Source: Bryum argenteum
Lineage: Eukaryota > Streptophyta > Bryopsida > Bryales > Bryaceae
Length of the DNA: 64,000 bases
Assembly: GCA_037043015.1 (NCBI GenBank)
Contig: CM073330.1
Coordinates: forward strand, 8,884,012-8,948,011
Direction of reading: 5' to 3'
Part shown: positions 33,858 through 54,217 of the stretch, one piece after another
Layout: each line of letters opens with the position of its first letter
Numbering within the stretch: the stretch's first letter is position 1
Made by a program: the position numbers and the translations under genes
The notes under the pieces: generated by a model
Databases searched by the model: none
Told to the model about the DNA's origin: nothing
What the model saw: the letters and a program-made list of their open reading frames with translations, nothing else

Positions 33858-35473
33858 TGCGATGATGATTCAGGGAGCTCCTCCCTAATTACTGTGAGCG
33901 AGAAGAGAAGAGGGCTGGAATTGGGGTGTGTGGAATTCGAATGGCAACCACACTCCTCTGCACTGCTCTCCTTCGGGCTGAGTGAGGTGGGCTCGTCTTC
34001 ACCGACGGCCGACATGGGCTCCCATCCACAGATTGGGTGGGGTGATTCACCATTTTCGTTGTGAGAGACTGTCACCCAAATCCGAATTTGCACTTTTCCA
34101 CTGGAAAAAAGCCGCTCGTAAGGCCCCACGCGAGAGGCTTGGCTTAGGAGTGGCCCCCTCATACCCTTTGATGCCCGTCTGATACCTCTGTTGAATCCTA
34201 CATGTCCCGTACTATACCCCTCTAATACCCTGGCAGTACCTGCCTGTCCAATTACTTCGCCCTATAATTACAAAACTAGGAAAACTAGGAAAACCTTGTC
34301 TTTCCTATTTACTAATCACTACAAAATATAAATCACATATCATCACCACAAGTATAATGAATGCCTTAAGTGTTCAAAAGTAGATGTACTTACCATAACA
34401 TCAATCAACAATAATACATTGAAGTATCAGCCTCGAATGTCTCAGCAATAATTTGTTGAGAATGGTAAAATTGTTTGTATGATTCAGCAGAAAAGTATAA
34501 TTTGAAAACAATAAGGTATTTCATTCACTCCCGCTTAGTCTACCAATCACACAAAATGTTTGAAGTGTAGTTTCAGTCCATCTTCTATAAGATGGTTACA
34601 CGAAGAAGTAAAAAACTTAAAACATTTATCAACTATATCCTTCACCAACTGTTTTACTCATTAGTTTTAGCATGATACACAAAAAACAAAAAACAAACTC
34701 TTTGATACTAAATAAAATAGTTTAAAATAGTTTCATTTTCCTTGTTGCAATTAACAACACTATTGTGTAGTATTCCAATTACTTCGCAATATAAAGATCA
34801 AGGCCTCCTTGCATATGAGGGAGTTGGAATAAGCATTTGATTGGGAACACTTTCATCTCTCTTTTTAATTGGTCAGACATGAAGTGATTGTTTAAGGTAT
34901 TAATGTCACGAAGGTGTTAGCATGAAATGACTCTTTGCATTATGCAGTAATAGCATGAAGTGATTGTCTTTGTTGTGCACTAAGTCATTTCAGGATGAAG
35001 TAGATGTTTACATCGTGAAACAAATCATGTTAGGATGAAATGACTATTTACATCATAAAGGAAGTCAAGTCATCATGAATTGTGTGCGGCGAAGAAAATC
35101 TCGTCAAGGAAGTCAAGTTAGCATGAAGTGACTCTTTGGGTCAGAGACCAAGTCATTCTAGGACGGTCTACTCCTATTACACCTCTACAAGAGGTTTCGA
35201 AGCTCAACGTCGTACTCAACTTCGTACTCGTTTTTGTTGTTTTACATGAATGAATAGATTTCTTTTTTAAAAGTGTGTCAAAAGCCTATTTGAAAGACTT
35301 ATTCTTGCCATTCGCCACTTTACACAATTCATCCAAGTTGTAGCCCAAGGTGACAAACATACGCACATGTGAAAAGATTAAATGGTTGGATGAAACGTTT
35401 TCCTACCATTATTCTTGTGAAAATATCATAAAATCTAAATAGATAGATAGAAACTTCGGTCCTTTCTAAGGGG
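33858..35473. other. Upstream region of the GDT1-like gene; no other gene
   Basis: The first 300 bp are GC-richer and probably hold the promoter and leader of the minus-strand transporter gene. From about 34900 to 35170 a short phrase of the type GTCA...AGCATGAAGTGACTxTTT recurs several times as a decayed repeat. No other gene seen. Confidence 0.45.
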
Positions 35474-35786
35474 CTGACATGAATGAAGTGTCCGTTCGTA
35501 ATGTTAATATCCCGATGGCCACTGAACAAGGGGAAATTAGAACAATACTACTTGCCCCTCTCGAGGGTGAACACTATAACTACGCTAGTTTCTAGCCTAG
35601 TTACTAGTGCCTTGCAGATACTTGACATAGTATCTCCCCAAAGGGCTTTGAGGTACCCATACAATAAAGTCCAAGGACCTCCCACAATAGTTGGGTGGAC
35701 TATAGTGGTGAGCACCACGCCGGATTAGAACCCACGACCTCCTCATTGGGGCCTAAGCCCTAACCACCAAGCCAAGGCTTGTGGTG
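35474..35786 (-). mobile_element. tRNA-derived SINE, best-preserved copy
   Basis: Read on the minus strand, the element begins at about 35786 with a tRNA-like head. Box A is TGGCTTGGTGG (35764-35774) and box B is GGGTTCTAATCC (35722-35733). Each differs by one base from the RNA polymerase III consensus and their spacing is tRNA-like. The body runs through CCACCCAACTATTGTGGG, GTATGGGTACCTCAAAGCCC and GAGAGGGGCAAGTAG. Six other copies or fragments share parts of it. Confidence 0.8.
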
Positions 35787-36831
35787 CCTTTATAAAATCT
35801 ACATACAAATAGAACATCTTTTAGTAAAATAAAATAAAAGATTCATAAGAAAATTAATACGGATCCTAACTATTGAATATATAATATCATCAGTAAAATC
35901 ACCCCTCTCCATTTTACTCTAGTCACAAGGATTGACACCACCTTTCACTTGATTATGCTTACAATATAATTTTAGGAACGCCACTAAGTAAAATGAAGTA
36001 TGTAGATACAACATTAACAGCTCACAAATATAGTGTCAAAACTATGACTGTAAACATCATTCGAAGCATGTTGAGGGACACTCTACATGGGGACTTGAGC
36101 TGCTCATATGATTGGTCCATTCATGATATTTCAAGAGATGGATCAATAACACAAGATGAATTCTTTCCTCCTTTGTGATCGGCTTTGACCCATTGTGTAA
36201 AGTGTTCCTAAACATTATTTTACAAGAATAAGCCACTATCAATACACCCAAGTAAGCAGTAGGACACTCTACACGGGTAGTCAAAGGTGTTCATTGGAGT
36301 TTAAGGAGAGCACAAATCCTCTCATATGATTAGTCCATACAAGATATTTCAAAAATGAACCAATTTGGAGAAGGGAGTTCAGTCCTCCTTAGACCCCTGA
36401 ACAACTTGACTCCTCATGTAAAGTATCTCTTACATTGCTTAATTAATTACCCAATTTAGTTTCACCTGAAATATATCCTTGGTCACAATTTCCAATATTT
36501 TAGTTTAGGGTTCATATTCCTAAGAAAAATACAGATGATATACAAGTACGTATAAGAAGCCTAGTGTCCCACCGTAGCTTGAAGGAGAAGCCGTTGAGAC
36601 GCGGGAACGGACTCCCGGGGAATTAACTCCCGCGCCGTTTTCCTCCAATTCGAACCGTCTGCGGCAGTCCCTGTCATCACTTTTCCCTCCATTACTCTCT
36701 TTTCCCTCCACTCCACTTCAGCCCCTTCACTTCCTAAACTTCACTTCCTTCCCTTCCCTAACAGCCAGCCACCGCTCTTAGCAAGCACTTTGCGGCTGTC
36801 CCACCAATCCTCACACCCCAATTCCTCACAA
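35787..36831. other. Intergenic; promoter side of the CHD gene
   Basis: 36001-36420 contains two loosely related segments (GGACACTCTACA, TCATATGATTxGTCCAT, GATATTTCAA), an old duplication. Positions from about 36570 become GC-rich and pyrimidine-rich, fitting the promoter and leader of the plus-strand gene. Confidence 0.4.
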
Positions 36832-36937
36832 ATGAAGCTCCGCATTGCTCAAATCTGAACGGAGCATCGTCCACAACCTCCCGGGAGCTTCTCCGCATTC
36901 AAATTGGATGTCTCCCGCTCAAAATCGACCTCTGTAA
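36832..36937 (+). promoter_or_regulatory. Two short upstream ORFs in the likely leader of the CHD gene
   Basis: ATG at 36832 opens an 8-codon ORF (stop at 36856-36858). ATG at 36908 opens a 9-codon ORF (stop at 36935-36937). Both precede the first in-frame ATG at 36976. Whether they are transcribed depends on the unknown start site. Confidence 0.35.
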
Positions 36938-36975
36938 GCTCATTTTGGCGCTTCGTTACCGTTGTAGCAGTTGCA

Positions 36976-44390
<7,415 letters not shown>

Positions 44391-44930
44391 AGAGTACCCC
44401 AACATTCTTTTTTGTTTGGGGGGGGGGGGGGTTAGTAGATGTACTGTAGCAGAGGCAATTTTTTTCTTTGGGATGAGCATCCTCACCCAATGTACTAATA
44501 ATGGTTGGTGTCACTAACATGCTAGAATGGACATGTAGATATTCATCACCCATTAGCGTAGAAGTTTGTACATAAGCTTTTTGTAAGCGGAATTGAGTGA
44601 GTATCTGGGCGCTACACACTTTGTTTATGCTTTTGAGGAGGAAGGCCTATTGAACTTTATGCGAATTGAAGTTTCCAACGAGGATCTAATGGCAGAGTTA
44701 TCATATTTTGTTACTCTTTCGCTTTTTGTCTAACCCAAGTACTTCAATTTAGTATGTGAGGTCCACTGTGGAACTTGTGGAGGATGTTTGTAAGATAACG
44801 AAAGAGTTGTGAATTTATTATCTTTTTGTGAAACTCCTTTCAGTTGGATGAACATCCTTCCCTTGCCCTTATTTACATTACCCCCTTTTGACATTGATTG
44901 CGCACTCAAAATTATTCCATTTCAAAATCG

Positions 44931-45041
44931 TAAAGTGCGTTGCAACCACATTGAAGAGTAAAGTGCGTTGCAACCACAATGAAGAGTAAAGTGCGTTGCA
45001 TCCATAATGAAGAGTAAAGTGTGTTGCAACATACTGAAGAG
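44931..45041. repeat. 28-bp tandem array, four units
   Basis: The units begin TAAAGTGCGTTGCAACCAC and end TGAAGAG; the fourth is one base shorter and more diverged. Confidence 0.85.
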
Positions 45042-45377
45042 TACTACATCTTCAATACAATTGCACACATTCATCAGTGAAAATGATATGAATGAATGCA
45101 GATACTTTATACTCTGTGCACAAACATGTGTTACCATTATTCGCTTCAACTTGGACATTCATTCTAGGTTGTAAATTTGAAATAAGCTTACAAGTTTGTT
45201 CTTTAGATATTTATACGGCGTTCTTGGTGCGTGATTTGTATCACTACCACTTCATGTTGCAATATGGAGTGAGTTCTAAATAGTCTTGGTATTTGAAGAA
45301 TTTCTATCAAAGCTTGTAGAAGCCCTCCCCACACCTTCTCAACGCCGCAGTAGAAAGCGACAAATTGAGTGATATCT

Positions 45378-45457
45378 CTCATGCATTGATTACTAAGCTC
45401 ATGCATTGATTACTAAGCTCATGCATTGATTACTAAGCTCATGCATTGATTACTAAG
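45378..45457. repeat. 20-bp tandem array, four identical units
   Basis: CTCATGCATTGATTACTAAG is repeated four times without change, so the expansion is recent. Confidence 0.9.
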
Positions 45458-46823
45458 CTCAAGTATGTGTCCTATTCTTGCCGATTTTAAGGGGTGACTT
45501 ATCACTTTACTATAAATGCTATGCAATATCTTTTAAAAATTGCTCCATACCACAACACAAGAGGAAGAGATATAGATCATGCATCACAAATGATGTTGTA
45601 GTATCTCAAAAACAAACTTGCAAGCTGTAATGAACTATCAATTTGAAGCAAATATGAAGGAAGGTATGGTGTATGAAGGAAAGTAACTAGAACACCTACC
45701 ATGGTGCAAAAATTCAATGGAGATGTATGCTTATCATGCCAACACCATCATTCTAAATTAGGCCATGGGGTATGTTTCTAGTGGAAAGCAAGGTGTGTTG
45801 TAAGATGTGTTGCAGAGTGTAGTGTGCATGCATGTGTCTAAGAGCTAAAATCAGAGTGTAGTCTAAGAGCTGTATGTTTAACAGCTAAAATCGTGTTTTG
45901 ATAAAAATGACCCTAGTCTAGTTAAGTATGGGCATCTCAAGGATGTTGACCCTAAACTTGTTAAGGATGGGCATCTCAAGGATGTTGTTGTATGAAGGTT
46001 GTGGGTTTTATACCTTGTTGCAGAATCTCCTCATGGTATGATGGAATCTACAATCTACTCATGGTATGATGGAAACTACAATCGACTAACTTGAACTCTT
46101 ATCAAGTTTGATTGACACAATTTAGTCACTTTTTTACACTTTTCCAATACCTTCACTAACTACCTTATGAAAGTCTCAAAGACATGACCATAGGGCACAA
46201 AGAGTCATGCACCTGAGAAAATTCACAAAGAAAATGCACCTGAGTGCATTGGTAAACATTCCTTCTTCACCAAGGTCCATTCAAACCTGCAGTGGCCATG
46301 TGATCATGACCTAGGTACATTTCTGGCCTCATTTGGTGTCCGGGACTGTGAAGCGCTCATGAACCTATTTGCAGTATTAACTATGTCGATGGCACCCAAG
46401 CTCTCACCAAAATCGACCAAAATCACACTTTGCATATATGTTCAATATGATAACAAAGACGCACACCTTCAAAGGGGCTGATGGCTGTAAGCAATTTGTA
46501 GCACATCAAAAGGATATCACGCTATACAGGTTCGAGGTATGGTTCTCTATCGCTATGTGCTTTTTTGTAACCTCAACGCAAAAATACAGTCTACATTGGA
46601 AAACCACATGTTGCAAAGCCCAGTTCACGATTGATTGGTAGACGATAGATTGGTACCTGTATCTGTCTATTCACTCTCCTGCATAAGCATAGCAAGTGGG
46701 CATCATACGACCCGAACGTATCTTCACTGTCTGTGTGTCCCGGAGCAACAGAGGAATCTTAATCAATGACCTCTCTGGATTGGATTGTTGAATGGATTAG
46801 TACCTGAGCAGATTTGTTCATGT

Positions 46824-48107
46824 TCAAAACAAACCTCGTCCCGGACTCGGTGGTGTAATGCCGAGACATCGCTTCAGGATTCCGAACCTTATTGAGGTCG
46901 GTGCCATAACCTTCGACGCCTTGCTTCTTGTAACCACCACCGGCGGTGGAGTGATTGGTGTTCTGAATCGATGCAAACAATCAGGAGGTCAAATAACAGG
47001 TTTTATCATATTCGACTGATGCGCGTAATCGAAGAGTTAGTTAGCATTTGATGTCTATGATCAAGCATGTGCGTACCTTGATATGGATCTCGCATTCGAG
47101 CGGGAGAGCTGTGGTTTGAGCTCCTTCTTCTCTGGGAACATGAGCTCCTTAGAGAGCGCCTCTTCTTTGAACCTCTCGGCTTTGCTCAGCAACTCCTTGC
47201 TCGACAATTTGGAGATGTCAATCTTGGGCGACGCACAAGGCTTGTCCGAGTAGAGAAAATCTTTCAATGTGCTCTTTTGTTTCTCGTCGAAGGAGGGCCA
47301 GTACTCTTTCGAACTGCTCTCGTCTCCAGAAGAAGACGATAAGAATGCACCCGATGATGATGAGGAAGCAGACGAAGAGGCTGAATCGCTGCCTGAGCAC
47401 GACTTATCTGAAAACAGGATGCTCACTTCGGAATTTTCGCGCCTGAATATTCTCAAGGGCGACAAGGACCTGAATTTCTGCAGCGTCCTACTACTTTTTG
47501 GCTCAGACTCGACCTCGTCCAGTGGCCAAACGGTCGCTGAATCTTGACGAGGACTCTTGGACCTTCCACGGAATGACAACAGTTTGTTACCTGATGATAC
47601 CGGCTTCCTGAATGAGCCGTTAATTGGAGTCTCGTCCGAGCCCAGGTGTTTCACATTCTGTAGACGAGGAGGCAACCGTAAGGGCAAGAGCTGGCCGTGG
47701 AAGAAGAGCTGGTCAGCAGAGGCGAATGGAACATCGTGAGTCAATGCATGAGTGCTGTCCTCAGGCTCCGCTATGAATCTTGCGCTACTGAAATCGAAAT
47801 CGGAAGTAGATGATTGACGCGACAGTCTCTGGGGACTTGGTGACCTGCTCACGCCAATAATTATGTCGCCCTCTTCCCTTCTGCTTCCTCTGCCTCGCTT
47901 TGGTGTACCCGGCTTCACTTCCCACTCGAAGGGCACAGCGGCGTGAACCTCTCCCAATGGCGCTTCCTCAATTTCCCTCGGAGACGACCTTCTGGGACTA
48001 GTCGGGGCACTCATGTACAACGGACTCGACGGTGCGCTGTTACTTGTTGAGCAAGGTCTGTTCCGCCTCGGTGAAAGGTTCAGGCGCAAGGCTGCAAGAG
48101 CTTCCAT
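46824..48107 (-). CDS. Plant protein with PFEWEVKPGTP motif (DUF688-like), two exons
   Basis: Exon 1 is 48107-47077 and exon 2 is 46962-46824. The GT-AG junction restores frame and gives 389 aa. The N-terminus has a PSSPLYMSAPTSPR segment (about residues 26-40) and PFEWEVKPGTPKRG (about 58-71), the hallmark of a plant-specific, largely disordered family of unknown function. Ser-rich low-complexity sequence lies at about 240-275 and a Lys/Glu-rich segment near 300-330. Exon 2 encodes a hydrophobic, basic tail including TPITPPPVVVTR and MAPTSIRFGILKRCLG. Reading through the intron would instead end at 47061, giving the shorter 348-aa form. No enzymatic domain is visible. Confidence 0.75.
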
Positions 48108-50460
48108 CTTCTAAGCTGCGATCGAACGAGGGAGTTTCTTACTGTGCAAGTTTTTTGTCGTCTAAAACGCTGCAAAGCAACGGACACTGTCCATGTTCAG
48201 GTAACGATGATAGAAATGCAGGGACAGGGAATGATTTTTTCGCGCTGAAGAAATTGCTCCACGTATCCTCAACCTTCAAAAACGTACAAGTTCCAAGGCT
48301 AGCGGAAGCTCGCGATGTCGATGGTACCTGCAAGAACAAAGTCGTCCTAATGTGATTTATTGCACCTCATAACTAGTCTCCACAGAGCAGGTAGGCAGGA
48401 ACGCAGTGACAGCGATGCTTACAGTACAGAAACACAGCTCAATTGTCCTCTCTGACACATATCACAAGATCGGCAATGGCTAAACAACTCAAACAGCAGA
48501 AGGAATTCACTTGCACACCAGAATAGCAAACATGATGACACTCCGCAATTCTCTTGACACGTTTCAAGAAACCACCCCTCCACCAAAAGCTACACTTCAC
48601 GCATTTCTCCTGACTCTTTTACACCAAGCAAAAAGACGAAGGACTACGATGAATGCTGCCACCGTAGAGGAACTTCTCCACATTTTACAGAGCAGCTACA
48701 AGAAACTACTACAAATTCGTGGGCTGAACCAAATCTTCCTCGGGTTTTGTTCTTTGACCGATTCGATGCTCTGTTACAACCGACAAAATCTCATTTCGCA
48801 ATCAATTACTTGTTCCCGTAAGTCGCTGATTATACAACGACAAAGACGAAGTACTACGATGAAAGCTTCCAGTCAAAGAAAGAAAGAGCTTCTCTTCACA
48901 TGTTGCTGATGAAATCCTAGTAACTGCTCCCTATCAAGTCCACTAGCTCATTGTTCACACCAAGAACGATGAAGCACTGTTGCAGCTGACAGAACCGACC
49001 TTCTCTCGTGGTTTCTCGGTCAGAAACTTTCCTCATTGCCTCCTTATTATTAAGAATTATTCTCCTGACACATTGTTAGCACCTAGAAAATCCGCTGCTG
49101 GTACCGGAAGCAACATAGTCTTTCTTCAGAATCCGACAATCAAAGTCAATAAAGTACTCTTCCATTAAATGCTAAACTAATTCTGCTAGCTCGTTGCTCA
49201 ATACCAGCACAAGCACGTGAACACGGTGCTGCGACCGAAGCGACCTTCCCTTTCTTCACACGTCAGTAGATCAATTACAGCGCTGATCAGTTAACGGTTT
49301 GCGCCAAGACATAGACGATTGTCCGAACCTTTCCTCTCTTCAGCTTTTGATGGAAAATTTTAAGAATCGACTATTCTGCTGATCGACTCAATCAACTGTT
49401 CACTCCTGCAACCGTCGAACCATTCCGATCATCGCGTTTTGATACGTCTTCTTCTTTATCCAAATTAAAACGGTCGAAACATCGTAGCAAAAACGATGCA
49501 CTGAATCAGCAACCTCCCGTCTCTCCGCGAATCTTGACAATCAAATTCAAGAATCAAGTACTCCGGCTTAATCGATTACTCTTAATGCAAGCAATCTACG
49601 CGTCACTGAAGATCAGAGCGGTGAGCTCTTCACGTTTCAAAACGTCTCCTCTGTCAAAATTAAAACCGGCGGCACATAGACGAAGCATTAAGTTAAGCAA
49701 CCGTCTGCCTCTCTTCGTGTTTTGACAATCAAATCAAGGATTCACGTACTCCTGCTAATCGACTCCCTCATCAACACCGAGAATGCCAATGGTAACGAGA
49801 TGTTACCAATTACGTCTCCTCGGTCAAAACTTAAATCGTCCACACATTGATTGCTCAACGAGGAACCTAAACTCCTGTCGAATTTTGACAAATCAAGTCC
49901 ACTTATCAATAACTTCTGCTCACTAACTCCTCCATCGTATCAAAAAAGGACTGGCAAGCAACATGCAACGCAATGAAGCATGATTTCATCACTCAAGTTC
50001 AAACTCTTCACGTTTCGTCTCCTCTGTCACAACTAAAACCAGCAGCACATTGTTTGCACCGTCCGCCATTTGTTCGCGTTTTCACAATCAAAATCAAAAT
50101 TCAAATACTCCTGCTAATCGACTTCTTCTCTTCGCACTTCGAGACGTCTCCTCTTTCAAAACTAAAACCGTATAATGCACCAAATTTAAGCAATCCTCTA
50201 CCTCTCGTCGCATATTAATAATCAAATTCAAGATTCAAGAACTCTTGCAAAATGATGCAAGTTTCGTCATGGCGATGAGCGCGCACCAGAGGTTGAGCTG
50301 CAGCGGCATTCGCAAAATGCAAAAATCGCTTGCGCTTCTGTTGCTGGTTTTTTCTCGAGGTGAGAACGTTTCCAGAGCCTCGAAGTCAATAGCTAGACCG
50401 TGAGAGAGAGTAAGAAATAAATGAACGGGACGGCAGGACAGGGGAAAAAGCAAAGACGGT
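48108..50460 (-). promoter_or_regulatory. Upstream region of the PFEWE gene with decayed tandem repeats
   Basis: About 49340-50245 holds five or more degenerate units of 130-200 bp. Each pairs GACAATCAAATTCAAG-like and TACTCCTGCTAATCGACT-like phrases with ACGTCTCCTCTGTCAAAAC and TAAAACCG. No coding gene is recognised. This may be a long transcribed leader or leader intron of the minus-strand gene; that is inference. Confidence 0.45.
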
Positions 50461-51991
50461 TAGAAGTTTCAAAGCGGAATGGAATTATTCCGTCTTCTTC
50501 AGCTTTTCTTCAACAGTCCGTGTTGGAAATCAATTCCATCGCCACGGAAGAGCATTTTGTTTTACTAGCAAAAAAGGCAAAGCTTCGACACAAGAGTCGG
50601 AGCTTTTGTTCGGGAAAGTCAATGGCCACTGTGTCGATGCTCGTCACCCCCGCGAGTCCTACACACTTACCGAGTTAAATCTACCAATATTTAATTCCTT
50701 CTAGGAAACGAGTTTGACACAAAATCTAGGATAGGTAGATTTCCAGGCATAGTTATCATGGTCGGTTTAACTCCTAAAGGCCTGAGGGGTTTGGAGAAAA
50801 ACTTAGATGTGTTATAAAGTATGGATTTCGTAACCTTTATGATGTAGCGCTCCAAACATAGTATAAAGACCTTAAATCCTGAATTAGATCTATATGGTTA
50901 ATTTTTTAAAAAGGGAATATTTATACAAATAGGTAATATTCGTTTCATAATTAATAAAAAAGAGTAAATTGATGTAAAATGTACTTTCTATTATTAGTGA
51001 TTTGAAATTGATATGATTGGCTAAAATCACCTTTTATATGATAAAGTGGAGAGATGCCACGAGGAACCTTACTGATTTTCCAAGATAGTGAGTTTTCTTA
51101 CACTGAGAAAACCTTTGCCCTGTTTGAGTTTGAAGGCTTATTGTGAACAATTTATGAATCCCAATGAGGTTCTGTAAATTGGATGTGGTTCCCAACTCAT
51201 GAGGTGCAGTATATCAAAATATCTCGAAAATAATATTGCACCTCTTCAAAAGTTTGGTGCGTTGGGTGAAATAAACAATTTTGGTGGTGGATTGTGGAGC
51301 AATTTTGGTGGTTGATTGTGTAGCAATCATTTACACTTTTGTAACCAAAACGTATTCCAATACCCTTCGAAAAAACCTTTTTTTTTGTTTTTATTTTTTG
51401 AACGTTGCTTTTTACGGGAATTATTTTCCAACAGACTAACATTCTCCCCCACATGAATGACAATCTGACATAAAAAAGAAGGAATGGCAGGTACATACAA
51501 GTGCAAATGGACAAGTGCAATGGACGATCACAACATTGGTGCGGAGAAAAATATTATTGGTATGCCAACGAGGTCGAGGTCTCGTGTGCATCATCGTCGT
51601 CGTTGGCGTAATAAAGAAGGAAGGGGTGCAAACTATGTGCTCTCTCCATTTACGAGTATATGGTACGTCTTGTTTTTGTCATCCTACTAATACTCCGACA
51701 TCAATTGCTCACCTAAAATCTTTATGTCATTGTGGTCGTGAATTGATTTTTTTGGTTTCGTGTGGAGTAAAAAGTGTGGAGTAAATAGGAAGGATGTAAA
51801 TGGACGAAGCAATATTCGTCGTTCATATGAGAAGAGATGTTTTTTAAAATGACATCTTGATTGGTTGGGTATAAGCATTCAAGAGATTGGAACAAATTGA
51901 TAGTTTCTTTCAAGTAGAAGTATTCAAAAGCATCAACATTTTTTTGAGTGATGTAACATTACTTGAATGTAATAAAGTGGTGGGGGTATGT
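50461..51991. other. No gene; AT-rich
   Basis: At about 50768-50800 there is a phrase resembling the TTAA MITE ends (TTTAACTCCTAAAGGCC) without a partner end. Short direct repeats around 51275-51325 (CAATTTTGGTGGTTGATTGTG). Nothing coding. Confidence 0.4.
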
Positions 51992-52217
51992 GGGTAAGGG
52001 CATGATATGGGTACCCCCTCCAAAATAGGGTGATCTTTTTAAAACTACTTTTATGATAAATAAACAATATTGAAAGATTATTATAACCACATGGTATTAT
52101 AGGTGACATGGCTATGGTTGTATATATGAGGAATTTCTGGCACATATATAATGAATTACACATAGGGCACACATGATGAGACGCAGTCTTAGTGGTACCC
52201 ATATTATGCCCTTGCAC
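51992..52217. mobile_element. MITE with GGTACC-containing TIR and 4-bp duplication, copy 2
   Basis: It begins GGGTAAGGGCATGATATGGG and ends with the inverted counterpart CCCATATTATGCCCTTGCAC. ATGT is duplicated on both sides (51988-51991 and 52218-52221). Homologous to 27362-27581. Confidence 0.85.
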
Positions 52218-53839
52218 ATGTGCAGTTAAAAGAGCATGATAGTGTTTTGGAACTCTAGTAATTGAAATTTGATGATTTATGGTCTAGAAGGAAAAATTCA
52301 AAATGATGGTATTTATTCTATTGAATTGTTGTATTTATAAAATTTCTAACAAAAAAAACTTCCAAATAGAGAATCAACTATTCAAAATACTAGAGCTATT
52401 AAAAGTGTTCTAAAAAATTGGGTGTTTTAGTTGATGACATCATGGTGACTTGAATGTGTATCTAATTGACTTAAGTGAGTTCTTCAGTTTGAAATTTCCG
52501 GGCATCTTAGTGGCATAATTGAAAAATGCAGTTAAAAGAATCATTACCCAATATTAAAAAATTGTTAAAAATTCCAGGAATTTAAAATTTGATAAAGAAT
52601 CTATTGAAATTTGAAAACCAATGTTTTCTTCTTTGACAAGTAACTGCTCATTGATTATTTTATGGTTTTTATTATTCACAAGTAAGGTCCCCCTTGTCTG
52701 AAGGGATAGCTCTTTATTTGTGCTCTTCAAAAATTATCCCTTGTCCTTTGTTTCCTTGTTCTCGAATCCCTGTCCTCTATTCCCGTGTTCCTTGTTCCCC
52801 ATCCTTTGTTCCACAATACATACATACATAAAGTTTCTCTCCAAACGCCTTGGGCTTTTAGCAGTTCAAACTTTAGCCGTTGGAAGCACTTCGAATTGAA
52901 AACTAAAACTTGAGTCAAAAAAAGTCTTGATCAAGATAGAATCCGACTTTGCAAATTCTCACACACACACACATCTTGTAGTACAGAGAGCACCTAGTAG
53001 AACTTCTCAAACAAAAACATTACTTTCAACCCCTTCATCTAGGCTGCCCAAAATTGCAAAAACCCATTTTGGACTTCTCAAGAGGACAATACATACACTA
53101 TAGTCTAAAGCTCAAAATCACAAAATTATTCTCATACTCCAACACCCATGTATGATGATGCCTCCATAAGCAACTTCTCGGATGCACCATGTTGTCAACA
53201 AGGCACGAGGATATTTGTATAGTTTACGAGCGGAAAGAACCAAGTCAGTAGATTCATGCGCGGCAGGCTTTTCAGGAAGAAAAATGGCATCTCGCGAGAC
53301 TTGAACGTAGAAAAATGGATGATGCATGCAAACTACAGTCAACCTCAATTTTTGTATATAAACTATATATCGCGCACTCGGCTGGCATTTGGCATACAAG
53401 TCGTACTTAGAATCACATCGTTAAGCTTTGAGGCTGAGTATTCCGAAAATATACGGTCTCATATACCGTACACGATTAAATGATGGAATGTACGATGATT
53501 ATAAACGACTGTTGAACTTTTGGATCCGTGAATGCCCTGCAATTATCAGCAGTAAAAATAATCGGCAAAGCGAGCCGATTCTGGAAAACAATCAAGCTCG
53601 AAATGAGCGGAATACGCATAAGATGGTCATTGATCGCTCGAAGAACAAGAACTTGTTTCTTATCAATCTCTAATTCATCTTATGTAGTGGTATAGTACCT
53701 CGAAATAGGTTGGAGTTCATTGATTTGAAATAGTGTAGCACTCTTATAGTGTGAATTTTTAATATGTGCTTAGAATGTTTGTAATAAGCTCATGTTTGAG
53801 ATACAAGAAAGGGTCTCGATCATGTCCATTAGGAAAGAA
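52218..53839. other. No gene recognised
   Basis: AT-rich sequence with a pyrimidine-rich patch at 52738-52815 that resembles the one near 270-640. A (CA)n run lies near 52960. About 52970-53090 shares CCTTCATCTAGGCTGCCC-like sequence with about 25890-25960, a small dispersed repeat. Nothing coding. Confidence 0.4.
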
Positions 53840-54217
53840 TTAACCCTCAAATGCCCAAGGAAACCCAAGGGGCTTTTTTCCAACAGAATTTGCTTTTCAA
53901 AAACAGAATTTGCTCTCTAGCTGTCACTATACTCGACTTTTCACTTATATTTTGATGTCAATCTGGTCGCCTTCTTATAATGCATTCAAAAAGTGAAAAA
54001 TTACAATTCAAATCACAATTTGTATGAGTGATTTTTTGGTTTGAAAGGATTGTGGTAGGTAGGTTGGGGTTGTACAAGGTTGCAAGCTCATCATTGGTTG
54101 GTTTATTCATGATGCCCAAGTTCAAAAAGTGCACTATTCATGATGCCCAAGTCCAAAAGATGTTGTGATCCAATTTTGAGCGGCCTGTTTCTGACCCCAT
54201 GGGCGTTTAAGGGTTAA
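53840..54217 (+). mobile_element. TTAA MITE, family with TIR CCCTTAAACGCC, copy 2
   Basis: The left end is TTAACCCTCAAATGCCC and the right end GGGCGTTTAAGGGTTAA. It aligns with 17586-17954 throughout. Slightly longer at 378 bp. Non-coding. Confidence 0.85.

Larger units (their letters stand above)
44391..46823. other. No gene; several tandem repeats downstream of the CHD gene
   Basis: A G-run of about 15 lies at 44417. 44931-45041 is a four-unit 28-bp array (TAAAGTGCGTTGCAACCAC core). 45378-45457 is a four-unit, almost perfect 20-bp array (CTCATGCATTGATTACTAAG). 45905-45990 is a two-unit repeat of about 42 bp, and 46026-46085 a two-unit 28-bp repeat. No coding feature. Confidence 0.55.

Noticed and set aside
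44931-45457. Regular 28-bp and 20-bp repeats that could look like a CRISPR array
   Set aside because: The units are head-to-tail tandem repeats without unique spacers, in a plant nuclear genome.
47061-47076. Stop at 47061 as the true end of the PFEWE protein
   Set aside because: A good donor (AAG|GTACGC) just before it and an acceptor at 46963-46965 join a 139-nt exon in frame with a plausible basic tail; the short form is kept only as a possible retained-intron product.
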